Assembly (NCBI GenBank): GCA_041495845.1
Contig: JBGQDM010000005.1
Span: forward strand, 1-64,000
Reading direction: 5' to 3'
Length of the DNA: 64,000 nt
Source of the DNA: JBGQDM01 sp041495845
GTDB lineage: Bacteria; Acidobacteriota; Terriglobia; Terriglobales; Acidobacteriaceae
Shown here one piece after another: positions 1 to 8,721 of this stretch. How positions within the stretch are numbered: position 1 is the first letter of the stretch; the number at the start of each line of letters is the position of its first letter. The translations under genes and the position numbers were made by a program. The notes beneath the pieces were generated by a model. That model searched no databases. It was not told where the DNA came from and was given only the letters and a program-made list of their open reading frames with translations.

Positions 1-153
1 GAACACCTGCTGCCGCTGGCGCAGGAGTTTTTGGAAGCGCTCGACGTAGCGGGTCGCCAGGTGCGCATGCGATTGCCCGAGGGTTTGCTGGAAGTGGACG
101 CGCCCTTGAGCAAGGAAGACAAGCGGCAGATGAAGCCGGAGAGCGACGAGTAG
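1..153 (+). CDS. rimM: RimM, 16S rRNA processing protein (C-terminal end only)
   Basis: The window opens inside this gene; 50 codons and a TAG stop are visible. The end reads RMRLPEGLLEVDAPLSKEDK, which fits the C-terminal PRC-barrel tail of RimM, the factor that helps mature the 30S subunit by binding S19. The next genes are trmD and rplS, the standard rpsP-rimM-trmD-rplS order, and this context supports the call more strongly than the short tail does. The N-terminal part lies outside the window. Confidence 0.85.
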   Translation, partial: EHLLPLAQEFLEALDVAGRQVRMRLPEGLLEVDAPLSKEDKRQMKPESDE

Positions 154-191
154 CCGGTTGCGGAAAGTTAGCCGTTGAAGACTGGTTCCTG

Positions 192-1004
192 ATGAAGTTC
201 GATCTGCTGACGATTTTTCCGGACTTCTTCCGCGGGCCACTGGATTTTGGGATTGTCCGGCGGGCAAGGGAAGCCGGGCTGATAGAAATTGCAGTCCACG
301 ATTTGCGGGCGTTTGCGCACGACCGGCACCGCACCGTGGATGACCGCCCGTTCGGCGGCGGCGAAGGCATGGTGCTGAAGCCGGAACCGATCTTTGAATG
401 TCTGGATTCGTTTGGCATCGCTGCTCGCGAGGCCAGGCTGACCGGCGCAACGCGAGAGTCGGTCATTCTGCTTTCTGCGCAGGGTCGGCGTTTTGATCAG
501 GCTTTAGCGGCAGAGTTGGCCGAACTGGAACGTATCGTCCTGATCTGCGGCCGCTACGAAGGCGTCGATGAGCGCGTGAGTACGCATCTGGCGGATCGCG
601 AACTTTCCGTCGGCGATTATGTGCTGAGCGGCGGCGAACTGGGCGCGGCAGTGATTGTGGATGCGGTGACGCGGTTGCTGCCAGGAGCACTCGGCAACGC
701 AGCCTCGGCGCGGCAGGAATCGTTTACTGAGGCAGCCGCGGTGGAGAGCTTGGGTCCGGATTCGACTTGCGCTTCGGCGGGTTTGCTCGACTACCCGCAC
801 TACACGCGGCCCGCAGAGTTTCGTGGCTATGCTGTACCGGAAGTGCTGGTGGCCGGCAACCACGAGCAGATTCGCCGCTGGCGGCGGCAGGCGGCGCTGG
901 CCAAGACGCAGCTGAACCGCCCCGACTTGCTGCAGCGAGTTCCGCTGAACGAGGAAGACAAAAAATTGCTGGCCCGCACGCCGGGTCAAGAGACTTCGAA
1001 GTGA
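192..1004 (+). CDS. trmD: tRNA (guanine37-N1)-methyltransferase TrmD
   Basis: This SPOUT-class enzyme uses S-adenosylmethionine to methylate N1 of G37 in tRNAs reading CNN codons, which prevents +1 frameshifting. The 270-residue protein starts MKFDLLTIFPDFF. It carries the trefoil-knot SAM site (LICGRYEGVDERV, then VGDYVLSGGELGAAVIVDAV) and the C-terminal tRNA-binding region with DYPHYTRPAEFRG and VLVAGNHEQIRRWR. It is slightly longer than the usual 240-255 residues, with extra sequence around residues 75-90 before the knot. It follows rimM by 38 bp and precedes rplS by 27 bp, so the three are probably cotranscribed. Confidence 0.97.
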   Translation: MKFDLLTIFPDFFRGPLDFGIVRRAREAGLIEIAVHDLRAFAHDRHRTVDDRPFGGGEGMVLKPEPIFECLDSFGIAAREARLTGATRESVILLSAQGRRFDQALAAELAELERIVLICGRYEGVDERVSTHLADRELSVGDYVLSGGELGAAVIVDAVTRLLPGALGNAASARQESFTEAAAVESLGPDSTCASAGLLDYPHYTRPAEFRGYAVPEVLVAGNHEQIRRWRRQAALAKTQLNRPDLLQRVPLNEEDKKLLARTPGQETSK

Positions 1005-1031
1005 GAGAATTTTTGTGAGAAGGATAAGAAT

Positions 1032-1376
1032 ATGTCGAACCTGATTATCGAGAGACTTGTAGCCAAGATGCAGCGGCCAGAAATGCCCGCCTTCACTTCT
1101 GGCGATACGGTGCGCGTGCACGTGAAGATCAAAGAAGGCGATAAAGAACGTCTGCAGGTTTTCGAAGGCCTCTGCATTGCCCGCCGGGCCGGGCTCCAAG
1201 GCGCGTTTGTGGTGCGCAAGATGAGCTTCGGGCACGGCGTGGAACGCATCTTCCCGCTGAACTGCAAAGTCATTGACAAGGTCGAGGTAGTCCGTTCGGG
1301 CAAGGTGCGCCGCGCCAAACTGTACTATCTGCGGCAGTTACGTGGCAAAGCGGCTCGCCTGCGCGAAATCGAGTAA
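1032..1376 (+). CDS. rplS: 50S ribosomal protein L19
   Basis: The 114-residue protein has the L19 fold signature: the N-terminal segment on the field PAFTSGDTVRVHVKIKEGDKERLQVFEG, then the conserved GVERIFPLNCKVIDKVEVVRSGKVRRAKLYYLR (given here as two short motifs, FTSGDTVRVHVKIKEG and GVERIFPL). L19 sits at the 30S-50S interface. Its length is normal for the family. It is the last gene of the rimM-trmD-rplS operon and is followed at once by a strong terminator. An AAGGATAAG stretch just before the ATG serves as ribosome binding site. Confidence 0.97.
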   Translation: MSNLIIERLVAKMQRPEMPAFTSGDTVRVHVKIKEGDKERLQVFEGLCIARRAGLQGAFVVRKMSFGHGVERIFPLNCKVIDKVEVVRSGKVRRAKLYYLRQLRGKAARLREIE

Positions 1377-1393
1377 GAGTGTTATGTCTCTGT

Positions 1394-1427
1394 GGCGGCT
1401 GCAAGTTCTTGCAGCCGCCATTTTTTT
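1394..1427 (+). terminator. Rho-independent terminator after rplS
   Basis: A 12-bp perfect stem, GGCGGCTGCAAG with CTTGCAGCCGCC, closes a two-base loop and is followed by seven T residues at 1421-1427. It lies 17 bp past the rplS stop codon and should end the rimM-trmD-rplS transcript. Confidence 0.9.
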
Positions 1428-1596
1428 CTTACTGTCACATACGTCACTAACAATTTCCCTATAAAATAAAACACAACTATTGAATTCTGGCTGTGTTTGC
1501 AGAATTCAAGCAGGCTCCTAACTCCTGCAGGCGGAGTCTGGACCAATCGACGTCGGTTCATGCCTGCGTCCCGCCCATCGTTTCTGCGGAGGTTGT

Positions 1597-2859
1597 ATGC
1601 CGAGTCGTCCACGTTTCCTGGGACTGCTGTTGTTGCTGGCCTTGACTACGCCCCTTTCGTTGTCCGCCCAGGAGGCAGCGAATCCCGACGCGTTTCCGAT
1701 ACCCGGCTTCACCAACATCAGGCATATCGTTTTTATCATCAAAGAGAACCGCAGCTTTGATCACTACTTCGGGACCTATCCGGGAGCCGATGGAGCTACT
1801 TTCGGCCGGATTTCGACGGGCGCGGTAATTCCTCTGGCGCATGCGCCAGACCGCGTCCCTTGTGACCCTGGCCATTTCTGGCAGTCGGCCCACACTGCCG
1901 TGGATGGCGGCAAGATGGATAGGTTTGACAAGATCATTCCCAACTGCCTGTTGAGTGATGGCCAGACGTTTCTTCCCTACAGCCAGATGCAGCGGCAGGA
2001 CATTCCCAATTACTGGGAATATGCCAGGAACTTTGTTCTCGCCGACCGCATGTTCTCATCGCTCGAGGGTCCCAGCTTCCCCAACCATCTGTATACCGTG
2101 GCAGCGACTTCCGCAGGGGCGATCAACAATCCGGGCGGCCTGACGAAGCCGGTTAGTTGGGGCTGCGATTCAAGTGCGGGGGCAACGGTCGGAGTGATGG
2201 CGGCCGACGGCACGATCACACAGCAGTATCCATGTTTCGACATGCAGACGTTGGCGGATTTGCTCGAGAATGCTGGCATCTCCTGGCGCTACTACGCCCC
2301 GGGCCGTGGCCAGAGCGGGTACGTGTGGTCCGCACTCGATGCCGTCCGGCATATCCGCATGTCTTCGCTCTGGCAGACTCACGTAATCTCCGACACGCAG
2401 TTTGTCACCGACGCCCGAGCCGGTAACTTGCCCGCGGTCAGTTGGATCGTCACCAAGGGCGATCAAAGCGAGCACCCCACCTCAAGTACCTGTGTGGGCG
2501 AGAATTGGACGGTGGCCCAAATCAACGCCATCATGCAGGGGCCGGACTGGGATTCCACCGCCATCTTCGTAACTTGGGACGATTTTGGTGGGTTCTACGA
2601 TCATGTGCCGCCGCCCAAAGTAGACAAGTTCGGTTTCGGCATCCGCGTGCCGCTGCTGATCATTTCGCCGTTTGCCCGTCGCGGCGTCGTCAACCATACG
2701 CAATACGAATTCGGTTCCTTTCTCGCGTTCGTGGAACGCCGCTTCCGGTTGCCTAACTTGGGCGGCCGTGACGCAACCGCCAACACCATGCTCGACAGTT
2801 TCGATTTCTTTGGTCCCCCGCGGCGGCCTCTGGTCCTGCCGCAACGCACCTGTCCGTAA
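1597..2859 (+). CDS. Secreted phosphoesterase (phospholipase C / acid phosphatase family)
   Basis: The 420-residue protein has a cleavable signal peptide (LGLLLLLALTTPLSLSAQEA) and then the PF04185 phosphoesterase fold shared by bacterial phospholipases C and AcpA-type acid phosphatases. Family hallmarks seen are IKENRSFDHYFGTYPGADG near residues 50-66, PSFPNHLYTVAATS, SWIVTKGDQSEHP, and the metal-site segment FVTWDDFGGFYDHVPPP. These enzymes hydrolyse phosphomonoesters or phospholipids outside the cytoplasm; the substrate cannot be read from sequence. A GGAGG site nine bases before the ATG supports the start. The next gene is a close paralogue, so the pair probably arose by tandem duplication. 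A role in phosphate scavenging is an inference. Confidence 0.9.
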   Translation: MPSRPRFLGLLLLLALTTPLSLSAQEAANPDAFPIPGFTNIRHIVFIIKENRSFDHYFGTYPGADGATFGRISTGAVIPLAHAPDRVPCDPGHFWQSAHTAVDGGKMDRFDKIIPNCLLSDGQTFLPYSQMQRQDIPNYWEYARNFVLADRMFSSLEGPSFPNHLYTVAATSAGAINNPGGLTKPVSWGCDSSAGATVGVMAADGTITQQYPCFDMQTLADLLENAGISWRYYAPGRGQSGYVWSALDAVRHIRMSSLWQTHVISDTQFVTDARAGNLPAVSWIVTKGDQSEHPTSSTCVGENWTVAQINAIMQGPDWDSTAIFVTWDDFGGFYDHVPPPKVDKFGFGIRVPLLIISPFARRGVVNHTQYEFGSFLAFVERRFRLPNLGGRDATANTMLDSFDFFGPPRRPLVLPQRTCP

Positions 2860-3040
2860 AGCCGGCAGGAAACCTGTTCTGTGCCCCTGATGATGGAAGC
2901 GCATCGGTCAGGCGTGGGCCCCTTGCGGTGGAAGTCCTGCGCAACTCTTCCACCAAGTTAGGGTTTGAAACTTCTAGCCGCGGCTCGCAATGCTTGCCTG
3001 TTACCTTGCTAGCAGGGCCGCAGATTTGCAGGAGACATCC

Positions 3041-4309
3041 GTGCCCACCTCTCCCCTTGCATCCCGTGTCTATTCTTTCCTCGTCTTTTGCGGAATCATT
3101 TTCTTGACCGCGTGCGGCGGGATGGATTCCAACTCCGCCCCCTTTCAGCCCCCTCCCGGCCTCAAGCAGATCAAGCACATCGTTTTCATCATCAAGGAGA
3201 ATCGCACCTTCGACACCTACTTCGGTACCTATCCTGGCGCCGACGGTGCTACTACGGGGAAGCTCTCCAACGGCGCCATGATTCCACTCGCCCCTACTCC
3301 CGATCGCGTCCCCTGTGACCCGGGCCACGGCTTCCAGGGAGCCACGCTCGCGATTGACGGCGGCAAGATGGACAAGTTCGACCTGATCACTCCCAATTGC
3401 CTGCTCAGCGACGGCAAGACGCCGCTCTCCTACAGTCAACTACAGCAGGCGGATATTCCGAACTACTGGCAATACGCCCAGAACTTCGTGCTCGCCGACC
3501 ACATGTTTTCTTCGTTAACCGGGCCCAGCTTTCCCAACCACCTGTACACCGTCGCCGCTACTTCCGGAGGCGCGATCAACAATCCCGGCAACCTGACCTT
3601 GAGTCGCTGGGGCTGCGATTCCAATCCCGAAGCCCGGGTCGGTGTGATGGACAGTCACGGTAAGATCACGGGCCAATTTCCCTGCTTCGATTTCAAGACG
3701 CTGGCCGACAGCCTGCAAACCGCCGGCATCAGTTGGCGCTATTACGCGCCCGCTCAGGATGAGAGCGGTTACATCTGGTCCGCGCTCGATGCCATCAAAC
3801 ACATCCGCCAGACGTCGCTGTGGAATACCAACGTGTTGTCGCACACCCAGTTTGTGGTTGACGCGCGGAGTGGCAACCTGCCCGCTGTCAGTTGGATCGT
3901 CTCCCCAGGCGACCTCAGCGAACATCCCAGGGCGAGCACCTGCGTCGGGGAAAACTGGACGGTGCAGCAGATCAATGCCGCCATGCAGGGGCCCGACTGG
4001 GACTCGACCGCAATTTTTGTGACTTGGGATGATTTCGGCGGCTTCTACGACCACGTGCCGCCACCCTTGGTAGACCAGTTCGGCTTCGGCCCTCGGGTGC
4101 CCCTGCTGGTGATCTCACCCTTCGCACGCACCGGCGTGATCAGCCACTCGCAGTATGAGTTGTCGTCCCTGCTGGCTTTTGCGGAGAAGCGCTTTGGGCT
4201 TCTGGCGCTCGGCGAGCGCGATGCCAACGCCAATGATTTGGAAGATACATTTGACTTTACCCAAGCGCCGCGCCCGCCGCTTGTCCTCGCCCCCCGTATC
4301 TGCCCGTGA
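3041..4309 (+). CDS. Phosphoesterase-family lipoprotein, paralogue of the preceding gene
   Basis: This PF04185 protein repeats the motif order of its upstream neighbour: IKENRTFDTYFGTYPGADG, PSFPNHLYTVAATSGG, SWIVSPGDLSEHP and FVTWDDFGGFYDHVPPP. An upstream in-frame ATG exists at 2990, but I prefer the GTG at 3041 because GGAGA ends five bases before it. From there the protein has 422 residues with a lipoprotein signal ending in the lipobox LTAC, so the enzyme should be anchored in a membrane, unlike the freely secreted paralogue. A 181-bp gap separates the two genes. The two differ mainly in the N-terminus and in small indels. Confidence 0.88.
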   Translation: MPTSPLASRVYSFLVFCGIIFLTACGGMDSNSAPFQPPPGLKQIKHIVFIIKENRTFDTYFGTYPGADGATTGKLSNGAMIPLAPTPDRVPCDPGHGFQGATLAIDGGKMDKFDLITPNCLLSDGKTPLSYSQLQQADIPNYWQYAQNFVLADHMFSSLTGPSFPNHLYTVAATSGGAINNPGNLTLSRWGCDSNPEARVGVMDSHGKITGQFPCFDFKTLADSLQTAGISWRYYAPAQDESGYIWSALDAIKHIRQTSLWNTNVLSHTQFVVDARSGNLPAVSWIVSPGDLSEHPRASTCVGENWTVQQINAAMQGPDWDSTAIFVTWDDFGGFYDHVPPPLVDQFGFGPRVPLLVISPFARTGVISHSQYELSSLLAFAEKRFGLLALGERDANANDLEDTFDFTQAPRPPLVLAPRICP

Positions 4310-4316
4310 GTGTCCT

Positions 4317-5093
4317 TTAGGCGGGGGCGATCCTCGACGGCGTTTCTTCTGCCTGTTTCGGTTCCGTGGCAGGGCGTTGCATCTCCAACTGCTGCAACAG
4401 GTGACGCAGCAAGCGCCGGTCTCCTTTGCGGATGGACCGAAACTCGACGCCCATGCCCTGGTCGTGCGAGGAAGTGCGTACGATGCCCCGCATCCCCAAT
4501 TCATAGTTTGGCAAGGAAAGAATCACTTGCACTTGTGCCCCCACCGGCACGATGCTGACCGTCTTCACCAGACAGCCCACCTCGGACAGATTGCACACCC
4601 GGCCCGACAATTTCAGGTCGGCGTAGTCGTCCCCCGGATCGTAGCGCCAGACTTCGGCTTCGCCTTCGCACTGGTAGCGCTCAGCGCGCCGTTGCATCTT
4701 GCCGCCAACGCCGCGCACCGGAGGCGCCTCGCGCAGCATGGGATCAAAAAGTTCCGCCACTTCCCGCAGTTCCGGTTCCCAAAGCAGCTTTTCACTTTCC
4801 ACGCAGCGGACCCCAACCTGGTCCTTCACCCCGGCCTCGGCTCCACCAATCCAGATGACCCGGCACAGCGTGCGGTTGCGGCCACGCTCAATCGCAATCA
4901 CCTCGCCCAACCGCGGCGTGCGTAATCCGCCGAGACGCGCTCCCCGCGCCGAAATGTCATAGGTGCAGGCAATCTCCACCCGCGGCCGCTTCTCGGCATC
5001 CCAAAACGTCACCCGCACGGGCAGCGCAACGTGAATGCGCCGGTCGTAGCGCTGGGGCGTTTTCTCGGAGGTGGGCTTGCGCCTGGGCGTCAT
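4317..5093 (-). CDS. Tandem PilZ-domain protein, likely c-di-GMP receptor
   Basis: The 258-residue protein contains two PilZ domains. The first (about residues 14-100) has RYDRR, then YDISARGARLGG; the second (about 133-235) has RRAERY, then CNLSEVGC and GVEF. RxxxR plus D/NxSxxG is the c-di-GMP binding signature, and both domains keep it. No enzymatic domain is attached, so it probably transmits the c-di-GMP signal to a partner such as a motility or polysaccharide system. It converges on the lipoprotein gene with a 7-bp gap and has no obvious operon partners, so the target remains unknown. Confidence 0.82.
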   Translation of the reverse strand: MTPRRKPTSEKTPQRYDRRIHVALPVRVTFWDAEKRPRVEIACTYDISARGARLGGLRTPRLGEVIAIERGRNRTLCRVIWIGGAEAGVKDQVGVRCVESEKLLWEPELREVAELFDPMLREAPPVRGVGGKMQRRAERYQCEGEAEVWRYDPGDDYADLKLSGRVCNLSEVGCLVKTVSIVPVGAQVQVILSLPNYELGMRGIVRTSSHDQGMGVEFRSIRKGDRRLLRHLLQQLEMQRPATEPKQAEETPSRIAPA

Positions 5094-5299
5094 GCGTGGG
5101 TCCTGATACTGCGTGTCACCACCTTCACGTTACCAGCGGCATGAGGGTCCAGCAATTTACCTCGGTACTTGTACCCACCACGCTTGTGTAGTTACTGCCG
5201 CGTGAGGCACGAAAGTGGGGGATATCCACAGGAGCCGCGAAAATAGCGGTTGCGCTGCCCACCACCCCTCGGCGATCATGCCGCCAGTCTCCTGCTCTC

Positions 5300-6049
5300 A
5301 TGACCCTGACCGCGCCCGGAACGCTTTCGCCCTCCGCCGCCAAAATGCGTTTACTCAAGCGACTGCGCTGCAGCCTGCGCTGGGAGAAGCGTGCCTGGAA
5401 TGAGGGGGCACGCCTGGTCGCTGGTGTGGATGAAGCCGGACGTGGCTCGCTCTTCGGTCCGGTGGTGGCGGCGGCGGTCATTTTGAACCCTGAAGACCGC
5501 ATTCGCGGCTTGCGCGATTCCAAGCTGCTCACCCCGGAAGAGCGGGAACGGCTCGCTCCGCGCATTCGCCAGCGCGCCCTCGCGTTTGCAGTCGCTGCTG
5601 TGGATGCTGCCCGCATTGACGAAATCAACATTTACCAGGCGTCGCGCGTGGCCATGGAAGATGCCGTTCGCATTCTCCAACCCGCCGCCGACTATCTGCT
5701 GGTGGACGCCATGCGACTCTCACTCGATTGCCCGCAGCAGGCCATCATTCACGGTGACGCCATCTCTGCCTCCATCGCTGCCGCTTCCATTCTCGCCAAA
5801 GTCGAACGCGACCGCATGCTGCGCGAATTCGATCCACTCTTTCCGCAATATGGCCTCGCGTCGAACAAGGGCTACTGCACCCCCGTCCATCTCGCTGCTC
5901 TGCGCCAGTATGGTCCCAGCCCCCTCCACCGCCGCTCGTTCGCCCCGGTATGGAACGCGCAGGAAGTCCTGGCCTTTATGCTGGAGGAAGAGCTGGTGGA
6001 CGCGCCGGTGCCCGCTGGACTGGAAAGCAGCGCCCTGAGCAAGGCATAG
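5300..6049 (+). CDS. rnhB: Ribonuclease HII
   Basis: RNase HII cuts RNA embedded in DNA duplexes and removes single misincorporated ribonucleotides. The protein has GVDEAGRGSLFGPVVAAAV (catalytic D44 and E45), LLVDAM and GDAISASIAAASILAKVERD, supplying the other two acidic residues, plus the C-terminal YGLASNKGYCTP motif. The listed ATG gives 249 residues; an internal ATG at 5345 would give 234, closer to the usual length, and neither has a clear Shine-Dalgarno sequence, so the exact start is open. It is transcribed divergently from the PilZ gene. Confidence 0.95.
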   Translation: MTLTAPGTLSPSAAKMRLLKRLRCSLRWEKRAWNEGARLVAGVDEAGRGSLFGPVVAAAVILNPEDRIRGLRDSKLLTPEERERLAPRIRQRALAFAVAAVDAARIDEINIYQASRVAMEDAVRILQPAADYLLVDAMRLSLDCPQQAIIHGDAISASIAAASILAKVERDRMLREFDPLFPQYGLASNKGYCTPVHLAALRQYGPSPLHRRSFAPVWNAQEVLAFMLEEELVDAPVPAGLESSALSKA

Positions 6050-6116
6050 AGCCCGCCAAACGTCTGGCTCCCTCCTGCGTCTAAGATGATGGTGATGCCC
6101 TTCGCCTGACCAGGCA

Positions 6117-6791
6117 ATGTTCTCTCCCATCTCCAATCCCGAGCCGCGCTCCCACGCTGCCGCCGCTTCCGTGCTGTTGCACGCCTTGCTGCTGGCCTGG
6201 CTCTTGTGGAAGCCGCAAGCTGTGCTTGTCTCCCCGCGCTTCGTGGTCGCAGGCGATAACGGCGCCGCCGTCACGCAGATTTACTGGTCAGGCGCTGTAG
6301 ACGGGCAAGGTTCGTCACCCGCCCGGAGCAAGTCAACGTCCCACGAAACCATGCAGACGCACCTGACGCTACCGCCGCGCAAACGCTCTGCTCCGCAGCC
6401 ATCGCTGGCACCGCAGCTCCTCGCGCGGGCCGACCTGAACCCTGAAGCTACGGGCGCTGCCAGCGCTGGCCGCCGCGCCGGGTCGTCTTACGGCTCCGTG
6501 TATGAGGGCGCCTACTCCGGTTCCGAAGTGAAACCAGCTCTGCCCATCGCTGAGGAAGATCCGGCGGTCGACCTCGACGAACTCCCCGGGCGCGTCCCCG
6601 GAACTGCCATCGTTGAGATCACGATTGACGAAGGCGGACACGTCATTGCCAAGCGCGTGGTGCAGAGCCTGGGCTCCTCGGTGGACGCCAAGATTCTAGC
6701 CGCACTCGACGCCTGGCGCTTCCACCCCGCCACCCGCGGCGGCGTCGCCATCGCTTCGAAGCAAGACGTGTATTACCGCTTGCCGCGGTAA
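6117..6791 (+). CDS. TonB C-terminal-domain protein
   Basis: The 224-residue protein has an N-terminal transmembrane helix (about residues 17-32), a low-complexity Pro/Ser/Ala linker, and a TonB C-terminal domain (about 150-224) with GTAIVEITIDEGGHVIAKRV, SSVDAKILAALDAWRFHPAT and a final YYRLPR. TonB-type proteins couple the inner-membrane proton motive force to outer-membrane transporters, which implies a diderm cell. No exbB, exbD or receptor gene is adjacent, so it may instead be one of the many stand-alone TonB-domain proteins. It follows rnhB by 67 bp. Confidence 0.82.
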   Translation: MFSPISNPEPRSHAAAASVLLHALLLAWLLWKPQAVLVSPRFVVAGDNGAAVTQIYWSGAVDGQGSSPARSKSTSHETMQTHLTLPPRKRSAPQPSLAPQLLARADLNPEATGAASAGRRAGSSYGSVYEGAYSGSEVKPALPIAEEDPAVDLDELPGRVPGTAIVEITIDEGGHVIAKRVVQSLGSSVDAKILAALDAWRFHPATRGGVAIASKQDVYYRLPR

Positions 6792-6811
6792 GCGCCGAAT
6801 CAGCTTGGGGT

Positions 6812-6849
6812 TTGACAAAAGTATGTATACGTACTATATTGTACGTACA
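6812..6849 (+). promoter_or_regulatory. Promoter with overlapping palindromic operator of brnTA
   Basis: TTGACA at 6812-6817 and TATATT at 6835-6840 are separated by exactly 17 bp, a near-consensus vegetative promoter. The palindrome TGTACGTACA at 6840-6849 and the related GTATACGTAC overlap the -10 end. In known BrnT/BrnA systems the antitoxin represses its own promoter, so this is the likely operator. The -10 ends 25 bp before the brnT start. Confidence 0.8.
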
Positions 6850-6865
6850 CTTATGTAGTTCTTCT

Positions 6866-7150
6866 ATGCGCTTCGTGTGGGATGAAGAGAAGAACCGGCA
6901 GAACCGTTCGAAGCACAAAATCAGCTTCGAGACGGCAGCGCTGGTGTTCGAAGATCCCCAGGCTCTAAGCCGGCCCGACCGGGTTGTGGACGCAGAACAG
7001 CGTTGGCAGACACTGGGCTTGATCGGCGGCACCTTGATCATCAACGTGGCGCACACCTACCACGAAGAGGACGGAGAGGAAATGATCCGCATCATTTCCG
7101 CGCGAAAAGCGACACGACGGGAGCGGCAACAATATGAACACGGCGAGTAA
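6866..7150 (+). CDS. brnT: BrnT-family ribonuclease toxin
   Basis: The 94-residue protein begins MRFVWDEEKNRQNRSKHKIS, the classic BrnT opening (WDxxKNxxNxxKHxISFExA), and ends with IRIISARKATRRERQQYEHG, which matches the family's RIISARxAxxxERxxYE tail. BrnT toxins have a RelE-like fold and cleave RNA to arrest growth. I chose the ATG at 6866 rather than an upstream frame extension to 6812, since the latter would start inside the -35 box. The gene overlaps the antitoxin gene by 17 bp, typical of translational coupling. Confidence 0.93.
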   Translation: MRFVWDEEKNRQNRSKHKISFETAALVFEDPQALSRPDRVVDAEQRWQTLGLIGGTLIINVAHTYHEEDGEEMIRIISARKATRRERQQYEHGE

Positions 7151-7406
7151 CAAACAGAGGAAAGAAATTGCGCGGCTCGCGGTCTTGCCTGACCGCGAGA
7201 TTGATCTTTCGGACCAGCCGGAAATTACGGATTGGCGGGGAAGCGTGGTCGGGAAATTTTACCGGCCCATCAAGAAGCCGGTGACCGTTCGGCTGGATGC
7301 CGATGTGCTCGCGTGGCTGAAAGCGCAGGGAAGAGGCTACCAGACTAGAATGAACCACTTGTTGCGTACCGCCATGCAACGGCAAATGCGGAGCAAGCGG
7401 GCCTAG
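7134..7406 (+). CDS. brnA: BrnA-family antitoxin
   Basis: The 90-residue protein holds the BrnA signature near its C-terminus: KKPVTVRLDADVLAWLKAQG followed by GYQTRMNHLLRTAM, a ribbon-helix-helix-like DNA-binding fold. The N-terminal half (residues 20-45, with DLSDQPEITDW) is the usual toxin-binding part. BrnA neutralises BrnT and, with it, represses the promoter at 6812-6849. It overlaps brnT by 17 bp and converges on dnaJ with a 14-bp gap. Confidence 0.93.
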   Translation: MNTASNKQRKEIARLAVLPDREIDLSDQPEITDWRGSVVGKFYRPIKKPVTVRLDADVLAWLKAQGRGYQTRMNHLLRTAMQRQMRSKRA

Positions 7407-7420
7407 CCCAGAATCCCGTC

Positions 7421-8629
7421 TCACACCTGCTTCCACAGCTCCGCCCGGGGGTCTTCCGGATTCAGCCGCGCCAACTCCCGTAGCAACTCTTTCGTGCGTT
7501 CATCCCGCGGCATTGGAACCGCAATTTGCACTTCCACGATCTCATCGCCCCGCACGCCGTCGCGTGTGGCGGAAGGCACGCCTTTCTCCCGCAGCCGTAG
7601 CTTCTGCCCCGACTGTGTACCCGGCGGAATCCTCAGCAGCGCTCGCCCATCAATCGTGGGCACTTCAATCTTCGCGCCCAACGCCGCTTCCGTGGCGGTG
7701 ATTGGCACAGTGAGGTGAATGTCATCGCCCTCGCGATGAAATACGGGATGCTCACCGGTGCGGATGATCACATAGAGGTCACCAGGGTTGCCATGGTTCA
7801 TTCCGGCATTGCCCCGGCCCGCCAGGCGAATGCGCTGACCCTCGCGCGTCCCCGCCTTGATGCGCACTTCGAGCGGCTCCGAATGCACCTGGACGCCTTC
7901 GCCGCTGCAGACGCCACACACGCTGATGTTCTTTCCCGAGCCCTGGCAGCGTGGGCACGGACTGTTGAACTTCATGCGTCCGCCCGTCTGCGTCACTTGG
8001 CCGCTGCCGCCGCACTGGGCGCACTTGCCCGGCGATTCCAGATAGCCCTGCCCGTGGCACCGCGAACAGGCATCGCGCCGCGCCACGTCCAGCCGGATCA
8101 CCGCGCCTCGAATCGCCTCCCAGAATCCGACCCGCACTTGATACTCCAGGTCGCCTCCGTCCTGCTGCGTCCCCTCCTGGGCGGCGCCGCGACCGGAGAA
8201 AATTCCCGAAAAAATGTCGCGGAAAGAAGATCCGCCGGCGCGCTGCGTCTTGCGCCCTCCACCCTCAAACATGTCAGAAAAATCAAATCCGCCAAAATCA
8301 AAGTGCGCGCCTTCACCGCCCTGGGGTGCAGAAAATCCGCCAGGAAAACCGCCCTGCCCGCCACCGCGCGCGTAGGCTTCCGCTGTAGCCGGATCAATGT
8401 TGTCGGAGTAGAAGCCCACCTGGTCATAGACTTTGCGCTTCTTGGGGTCGCTGAGAACGTCGTTGGCCTCGGAGATGACTTTGAACTTCTCCTCCGCTGT
8501 TTTGTCACCGGGATTGACGTCAGGATGATACTTGCGGGCAAGCTTGCGGAACGCTTTGCGGATGTCCTCGGTCGAAGCGCTCTTTTTGATCCCGAGTGCG
8601 GCGTAGTAGTCTTTGTTGGCTGTTGGCAC
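7421..8629 (-). CDS. dnaJ: Chaperone protein DnaJ
   Basis: DnaJ delivers unfolded substrates to DnaK and stimulates its ATPase. The 402-residue protein has a J domain (residues 5-70, with HPD at 35-37), a Gly/Phe-rich linker (about 88-155), four zinc-binding repeats (CSRCHGQG, CAQCGGSG, CPRCQGSG, CGVCSGEG) and the C-terminal substrate-binding domains. All four CxxCxGxG motifs are intact, so it is a full type I DnaJ despite the unusually long Gly-rich linker. It lies 92 bp downstream of dnaK in the same orientation. Confidence 0.95.
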   Translation of the reverse strand: MPTANKDYYAALGIKKSASTEDIRKAFRKLARKYHPDVNPGDKTAEEKFKVISEANDVLSDPKKRKVYDQVGFYSDNIDPATAEAYARGGGQGGFPGGFSAPQGGEGAHFDFGGFDFSDMFEGGGRKTQRAGGSSFRDIFSGIFSGRGAAQEGTQQDGGDLEYQVRVGFWEAIRGAVIRLDVARRDACSRCHGQGYLESPGKCAQCGGSGQVTQTGGRMKFNSPCPRCQGSGKNISVCGVCSGEGVQVHSEPLEVRIKAGTREGQRIRLAGRGNAGMNHGNPGDLYVIIRTGEHPVFHREGDDIHLTVPITATEAALGAKIEVPTIDGRALLRIPPGTQSGQKLRLREKGVPSATRDGVRGDEIVEVQIAVPMPRDERTKELLRELARLNPEDPRAELWKQV

Positions 8630-8721
8630 TGTTCCTCAAAGGCAAAACGCCACGGATCGCACGGATGATCCGGATGAGTTTTCTTCTCGGTTCAAATCCG
8701 TGGAATCCGTGGCTGGTTGCT

